A stretch of DNA of 42,142 nt from Patescibacteria group bacterium AH-259-L05 (lineage in GTDB: Bacteria > Patescibacteriota > Patescibacteriia > UBA2591 > UBA6264). Positions within the stretch are counted from its first letter, which is position 1. The number at the start of each line of letters is the position of its first letter. Shown here in pieces: positions 37,924 through 42,142 of the stretch. The position numbers were made by a program, and so were the translations under genes. The stretch spans positions 1 to 42,142 of the forward strand of contig JALLOO010000006.1 of NCBI GenBank assembly GCA_027717985.1. Direction: 5' to 3'. The notes below the pieces were generated by a model that saw only the letters and a program-made list of their open reading frames with translations, ran no database searches and was not told the origin of the DNA.

Positions 37924-38997
37924 ATGCAATTAGGTAAAATATTATCAATCCTTCCTAAAAAACAAAAGTTTTATCCAGGCAAGGTTAAAAATATTTTAGT
38001 GACCGGTGGCGCGGGATTTTTAGGATCACATGTATGCGATCGTTTGGTTGAACAGGGGAATGTGATTTGTATTGATAATTTTACCGGGGTCAGTGATATT
38101 ACCAATGTCAAGCATTTGCTGCAAAAGCCAAATTTTCATTTTATCAAGCATGATATTAATGAACCTATAGATTTTGAACAATTTCCAGAGCTTGCGAGTT
38201 TTAAAATTAATATCCATGGCATTTCAGAAATGTATCATTTTGCATGTCCTACGTCAGTAAAAAAATTTGATGAGCTGAAAATGCAAACACTGTATACGAA
38301 TTCTTTAGGAACGCTTACTATGTTAGAGATTGCCAAGTTTTATAAAGCAAAGATAGTGTTTGCGTCTTCTTCAGTAATATATGGGCAAAAAGGAAACAAC
38401 ACAGTCCCCTTTAAAGAAAGTGATCCGGGACAGCTCAATTCAGTAGATCCGCGGGCATGCTATGATGAAGGAAAACGATTTTCAGAAACCGCAATGGCGA
38501 CGTATCGAGGGACTCAAGGAGTGGATACAAAAATTGTCCGTATTTTTAGAACCTATGGACCTCGTCAGCCGTTATTTGACGGACAAATGGTCCCTGATTT
38601 TATACTTCAGGCGTTAAATAATAAGCCATTGGTTATCTATGGTGATGAAAGTTTTTCTACCTCATTATGTTATGTGGATGATGTGATTGAAGGCATCATG
38701 GGCATGATGGCCTCAGGGGAGGCAGGGCCGATTAATATAGGCGGCCCGCAAGCACATAAACTTATTGATTTAGCAAAGAAGATCATTGAATTAACCGGAT
38801 CAAGCTCAGAAATTATATTTAAGTCGCCGCTCTCATTTATGAGACCGTTAGGCATCCCCGATGTAGGCCTTGCAAAAGAAAAATTAGAGTGGTTCCCGGT
38901 TACCAGTCTTCATGAGGGATTAAAGAAAATGATAGAGTATGCAAAAGCACATCGCATGCTGCTAAGACCAATGGTAGGTAAATATGACCAGGAGTAA
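37924..38997 (+). CDS. NAD-dependent epimerase/UDP-glucuronate decarboxylase-like
   Basis: 357 residues of the extended SDR family. The NAD motif TGGAGFLGS lies at 27-35 after a 20-residue basic N-terminal extension. The catalytic set is Ser148-150 (FASSSVIYG), Tyr180 and Lys184 (ACYDEGKR). YDEGKR together with RIFRTYGPRQ is the pattern of UDP-glucuronate decarboxylase (UDP-xylose synthase) and dTDP-glucose dehydratase relatives. It would make a nucleotide sugar for surface glycans and is followed 3 bp later by a glycosyltransferase, consistent with that. The exact product is not decided by sequence alone. Confidence 0.88.
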   Translation: MQLGKILSILPKKQKFYPGKVKNILVTGGAGFLGSHVCDRLVEQGNVICIDNFTGVSDITNVKHLLQKPNFHFIKHDINEPIDFEQFPELASFKINIHGISEMYHFACPTSVKKFDELKMQTLYTNSLGTLTMLEIAKFYKAKIVFASSSVIYGQKGNNTVPFKESDPGQLNSVDPRACYDEGKRFSETAMATYRGTQGVDTKIVRIFRTYGPRQPLFDGQMVPDFILQALNNKPLVIYGDESFSTSLCYVDDVIEGIMGMMASGEAGPINIGGPQAHKLIDLAKKIIELTGSSSEIIFKSPLSFMRPLGIPDVGLAKEKLEWFPVTSLHEGLKKMIEYAKAHRMLLRPMVGKYDQE

Positions 38998-39000
38998 ATT

Positions 39001-39672
39001 ATGAAAGTAGTTGTTATCATTCCTGCATATAATGAAGAGAAAACAATTGCGAATGTTATTGGTGATGCGCAAGGTATAAGTGATGAGGTTATCGTGATAA
39101 ACGACGCTTCGTTTGATCGTACGAAAACGATTGCGAAGCATTTTGGGGCAACGGTATATTCTCATATGATTAATCTAGGATTGGGCGCGGCACTCATTAC
39201 CGGATTTAAGGCAGCGATACAAAGGGGTGCAGATGTTGTCGTGACCATGGATGCAGATGGCCAACATCGGGCACGCGATGCTCAAAAGCTTATTAAAGAG
39301 ATTGTAGCGGGTAGAGCAGATGTCGCGATTGGTTCTCGACTGCTCTATAAAAATGGAGATTCTATGCCTTTTGTTCGCCGTGTATATAATTATATAGCCA
39401 ATGGTATTACGTATATAGTGGGCGGTGTATGGACCACTGATAGTCAGTCAGGATTGCGTGCATTCTCACGATATGCGTTAGAAAAAATACAGCTTAAGAG
39501 CCAGCGCATGGAGGTTTCAACAGAGTTTTTCCGTGAGATTAAAAGAAATAATTTACGTTTGGTTGAAGTTCCGATTCGCGCAATCTATACCACGTATTCG
39601 CTTTCAAAAGGACAAAGTTTTATAACCGGCATTAAAACGCTATTTAGATTAATTTTGAATCGGTTAATATGA
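39001..39672 (+). CDS. Family 2 glycosyltransferase (dolichyl-phosphate-mannose synthase-like)
   Basis: 223 residues of GT-A fold. VVIIPAYNEEKTIANVI begins the nucleotide-sugar site. VTMDADGQH carries the DxD-type metal motif, and SQSGLRAFSRYAL is typical of DPM/undecaprenyl-phosphate glycosyltransferases. No C-terminal membrane helices are seen in the protein itself, but the next gene encodes a small DUF2304 membrane protein that is often found with such enzymes. It probably transfers a sugar to a lipid carrier. It overlaps the next gene by 4 bp. Confidence 0.92.
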   Translation: MKVVVIIPAYNEEKTIANVIGDAQGISDEVIVINDASFDRTKTIAKHFGATVYSHMINLGLGAALITGFKAAIQRGADVVVTMDADGQHRARDAQKLIKEIVAGRADVAIGSRLLYKNGDSMPFVRRVYNYIANGITYIVGGVWTTDSQSGLRAFSRYALEKIQLKSQRMEVSTEFFREIKRNNLRLVEVPIRAIYTTYSLSKGQSFITGIKTLFRLILNRLI

Positions 39673-40013
39673 TTTTGATCCAAATTTTACTCGTGCTTTT
39701 AATTCTGCTGATTATCAGCCGGTTAGTAGTACGGTTTCGAAATAAACAGTTTGGGTTGTTTAATTTTTTACTCTGGCTTGTTTTTTGGATTGCCGGCGCA
39801 AGCATTATTTTATATCCTGAAGCGTCAAGCTATATTGCGCGGGTACTAGGCGTGGGGCGCGGTGCTGATGTGGTTATATATATTTCATTAGTTTTAATAT
39901 TTTACTTTATTTTTTATATCACGGTACGCCTACGCGTTATCGAACAGCAGATTACAAGAATTGTAAGGAAAATAAGCTTAGATAAGGATGAAAAAAATCA
40001 TACCAAGACATAA
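39669..40013 (+). CDS. DUF2304 small membrane protein
   Basis: 114 residues with three hydrophobic helices (about 2-20, 32-52, 67-90) and a basic, acidic-ended tail. The helix-helix-helix pattern and its position right after a GT2 gene match DUF2304, a partner of polyprenyl-phosphate glycosyltransferases. It overlaps the GT2 gene by 4 bp and the signal peptidase gene by 26 bp. Confidence 0.8.
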   Translation: MILIQILLVLLILLIISRLVVRFRNKQFGLFNFLLWLVFWIAGASIILYPEASSYIARVLGVGRGADVVIYISLVLIFYFIFYITVRLRVIEQQITRIVRKISLDKDEKNHTKT

Positions 40014-40572
40014 GATTCCACCTGTTGTATTATTTATTCTTGATCTTGTTAAACTCGTTATCATTGCCTTTATTATTGTATGGCCAATTCACCGATTTGT
40101 GTTTCAGCCGTTTTATGTGGTGGGGCCTTCGATGGAGCCAAGTTTCTATGATAAAGAGTATTTAATTATTGGCAGAATAGTATATTATTATAGTGAACCA
40201 CAGCGGGGAGAGGTGGTGGTATTTCGCTCGCCAAGAGGTCAAAAAGACTATTTAATTAAACGTGTTATCGCGCTCCCGGAAGAGAGAATTAGAATTTCAA
40301 AAGGCAACGTTTATATTTATAACGATAGTTTTCCGCAGGGAATTGTACTTAATGAAGAAGAATATTTATCAGCCGGGAGTAGTACACCAGGGAGTATTGA
40401 TATCACGTTAGCAAAGGATAGCTATTATGTTTTAGGAGATAATAGAAATGCAAGTTTAGATTCACGTTCATTTGGTCCGGTAAAACAATCTTATATTATT
40501 GGAAAGACATGGTTTCGCGGATGGCCAATAGAATCCATCGGGATTATTAAGATGCCAACATTTGCGTATTAA
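39988..40572 (+). CDS. lepB: Signal peptidase I
   Basis: 194 residues. An N-terminal membrane helix (about 12-34) precedes the catalytic domain. Ser48 lies in GPSMEPSF (box B), Lys91 in DYLIKRVIALP (box D) and box E is GDNRNASLDSR. This membrane serine protease removes signal peptides, as needed for the many secreted proteins of this window. It overlaps the DUF2304 gene by 26 bp, so the whole cluster from 37924 is probably one transcript. Confidence 0.97.
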   Translation: MKKIIPRHKIPPVVLFILDLVKLVIIAFIIVWPIHRFVFQPFYVVGPSMEPSFYDKEYLIIGRIVYYYSEPQRGEVVVFRSPRGQKDYLIKRVIALPEERIRISKGNVYIYNDSFPQGIVLNEEEYLSAGSSTPGSIDITLAKDSYYVLGDNRNASLDSRSFGPVKQSYIIGKTWFRGWPIESIGIIKMPTFAY

Positions 40573-40586
40573 TTAGTGTAAAGAGT

Positions 40587-42142
40587 ATGCCTAAAAAAAC
40601 TAAAAAAAAGAAAAAAGCCACTTCTCCTGGTAAAAAAAGGAGAGGAAGGCCGCCTAAGAAAACAGGAGCAAAAAAGACTACAAAAACCCGTCTCAAACAA
40701 GGCCGTAAAAAAGGGCTGGTAACAAAACAGTCTCGTACTCGTAAGAGAAAAGTAGGAAGACCGCGCAAAACAGGGACAAAAAAGAGGACGACATCCGGAT
40801 GGAGAAGACAAAAAATCTCTCAGCAACAAAAAAAACAAGAGGGTGGATTTAAAATAAAGAAAGAAGCACAGATTTTGCGCGGCATGAATGATATTTACGG
40901 CGAAGATATTATGTATTGGCAGTATACACTTAAGAAAATGGTTGATTTAAGCGAGCAGTACGGCTTTAATCGAATTATCGTCCCCGTACTTGAAAAGCAT
41001 TTTCTTTTTGAAAAATCAACCGGTATAACATCTGACGTGGTTGAAAAACAGATGTATACGTTTTCTGATCGTGCGGGCAATAAAGTGGTGCTTCGCCCTG
41101 AATTTACCCCTTCAGTGGTGCGCGCATATATTGAGCAGGGCATGTTTAATTTGCCCCAACCAGTAAAACTATATTATTTTGGCCCCTTATTCCGGTATGA
41201 GCGGCCTCAGGCAGGGAGGTCAAGACAATTTCATCAATTTGGCATTGAAGTTATTGGTTCAGAAAAGTCCTTGATTGATGCGCAGCTCATTTTATTTTCC
41301 CAGACACTTTTTAATAATTTAGGCATTAGAGCGAGTATTCAGATTAATAGTTTAGGATGCGAGGAGTGCAGGAAATCGTATCGCTTACGGTTAGTTCAAT
41401 ATTTTAAATTTAAAAAAAGGTGGTTTTGCGAGGATTGTAAAGAACGGTTGAGTAAAAATCCTTTGCGCGTTTTTGATTGTCAAAAAGAGACATGTCAGAA
41501 ATTTGTCTATCAAGCTCCTCAGCTTGTTGATTATTTGTGCGAAGATTGCCAGCGCCATTTTGTCAGGACCCTGGAGTGCCTTGATGAAATAAATGTTGTA
41601 TATGAGTTTAATCCATATTTAGTGCGCGGACTTGATTATTATACGCGAACCGTATTTGAATTTTGGCCAGATCGTTCACGTCAGGAAAAGCCGAAAAAAC
41701 AGCGTCAGAGGTCTTTGGCCAGAGAGAAATTTGGCGCTCAAATAGCATTAGGTGGAGGCGGGAGATATGATAATGTTATGGAGAGTTTAGGCGGACGTTT
41801 GACGCCTGCTACAGGACTTTCCTATGGCATTGAAAGGATTATTGATGAACTTAAGAAGCAAAAGATAAAGATTACTAAGCCGCGCGCGCCGCAGATTTTT
41901 TTCGCGCACGTAGGAGAAAAAGCATCACTCCGCGCGTTAAAACTTTTTAATGAACTTCAAAAAGAAAGGTTTAAAATAGCAGAGAATTTTGCTAAAGATA
42001 GCTTACGGCAACAGCTAGAGATAGCAAATAAATTACGGGTTAAACTGGCGCTCATTTTAGGGCAAGAGGAGACGCGTAATAATACTATAATTATCAGAGA
42101 TATGAATACCGGCAATCAAGAAGTTATTGATCAGGAAAGACT
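40587..42142 (+). CDS. hisS: Histidyl-tRNA synthetase with basic AT-hook-like extension (3' truncated by window)
   Basis: At least 518 residues; the frame is open to the window edge. The first ~92 residues are Lys/Arg-rich with two AT-hook-like cores, RGRPPKK (about 19-25) and GRPRKT (about 57-62). The synthetase begins at LRGMNDIYG. Class II motif 2 is FRYERPQAGRSRQFHQFGIE. The Zn-like insertion CEEC ... CEDC is typical of bacterial HisRS. The histidine-specific LVRGLDYYTRTVFEF and GGGGRYDNV follow, and the anticodon-binding domain begins near 41890. It charges tRNA-His, whose gene is also in this window. ATG 40587 is the only start that opens the extension; the extension is not needed for the core fold. 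Confidence 0.95.
   Translation, partial: MPKKTKKKKKATSPGKKRRGRPPKKTGAKKTTKTRLKQGRKKGLVTKQSRTRKRKVGRPRKTGTKKRTTSGWRRQKISQQQKKQEGGFKIKKEAQILRGMNDIYGEDIMYWQYTLKKMVDLSEQYGFNRIIVPVLEKHFLFEKSTGITSDVVEKQMYTFSDRAGNKVVLRPEFTPSVVRAYIEQGMFNLPQPVKLYYFGPLFRYERPQAGRSRQFHQFGIEVIGSEKSLIDAQLILFSQTLFNNLGIRASIQINSLGCEECRKSYRLRLVQYFKFKKRWFCEDCKERLSKNPLRVFDCQKETCQKFVYQAPQLVDYLCEDCQRHFVRTLECLDEINVVYEFNPYLVRGLDYYTRTVFEFWPDRSRQEKPKKQRQRSLAREKFGAQIALGGGGRYDNVMESLGGRLTPATGLSYGIERIIDELKKQKIKITKPRAPQIFFAHVGEKASLRALKLFNELQKERFKIAENFAKDSLRQQLEIANKLRVKLALILGQEETRNNTIIIRDMNTGNQEVIDQER

Noticed and set aside
40547-40838. Minus-strand ORFs over the start of hisS
   Set aside because: They are mirror images of the Lys/Arg-rich extension (Phe/Leu-rich translations); the plus frame runs straight into HisRS.
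1-42142. UGA recoding as in Gracilibacteria or Absconditabacteria
   Set aside because: metK, the OB-fold gene and the MazF antitoxin end cleanly in TGA at family-typical lengths, so the code looks standard.

Overview
The window looks like part of a Patescibacteria (Candidate Phyla Radiation) chromosome, most likely Parcubacteria-like. The evidence is AT-rich DNA, compact housekeeping genes, scarce Shine-Dalgarno sites with several nearly leaderless starts, one Xer-type recombinase, and large secreted proteins built from lamin-tail, DUF2341, DUF1566 and Tyr-Ala-Trp-Gly-Glu-Asn repeats. TGA works as a stop, so this is not a UGA-recoded lineage. The phylum call is inference; the gene content is read from the sequence.

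Layout. 1-3.5 kb: a zinc-finger protein, then a compact restriction-modification module. A BglII/BstYI-type endonuclease faces, and overlaps at its 3' end, a methyltransferase fused to a complete self-cleaving LexA-like repressor. 3.5-8.9 kb: a membrane lytic transglycosylase and its truncated paralogue, flanking a RAYT transposase with REP-like hairpins and a MazEF toxin-antitoxin pair. 8.9-25.3 kb: a cell-surface locus with a HEAT-repeat anchor protein, a 2337-residue multidomain exoprotein, an OB-fold membrane protein, a pseudopilin-like protein, a DUF1566 protein and a repeat-rich anchored protein. It is interrupted by a DUF4143 ATPase between duplicated flanks and by an orphan Phd antitoxin. 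25.3-29.1 kb: tRNA-His, metK, an unknown protein, a 54-residue membrane protein, a short-chain dehydrogenase and a VapBC pair with an iteron-like operator.

29.2-33.5 kb is accessory DNA: small unknown genes, a Dit1/PvcA-type isocyanide synthase homologue, an HD phosphohydrolase, a GNAT-like protein and an integron-style cassette. An attC-like folded site (32714-32847) ends that cassette, and two copies of an attI-like leader diverge at the same GTTA. tRNA-Arg and an Xer recombinase lie next to it. 34.8-42.1 kb is housekeeping: rpsO, a NYN-domain gene, pnp, a sugar-nucleotide epimerase, GT2, DUF2304, signal peptidase I, and hisS carrying a basic AT-hook-like extension (runs off the end).

The strongest candidates for something new are the LexA-methyltransferase/endonuclease module, the integron-like cassette region, and a recurrent promoter architecture in which a DnaA-box-like TTATCCACA lies 10 bp upstream of the -35 element of several accessory genes. 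No database search could be run; family assignments rest on motif recognition.
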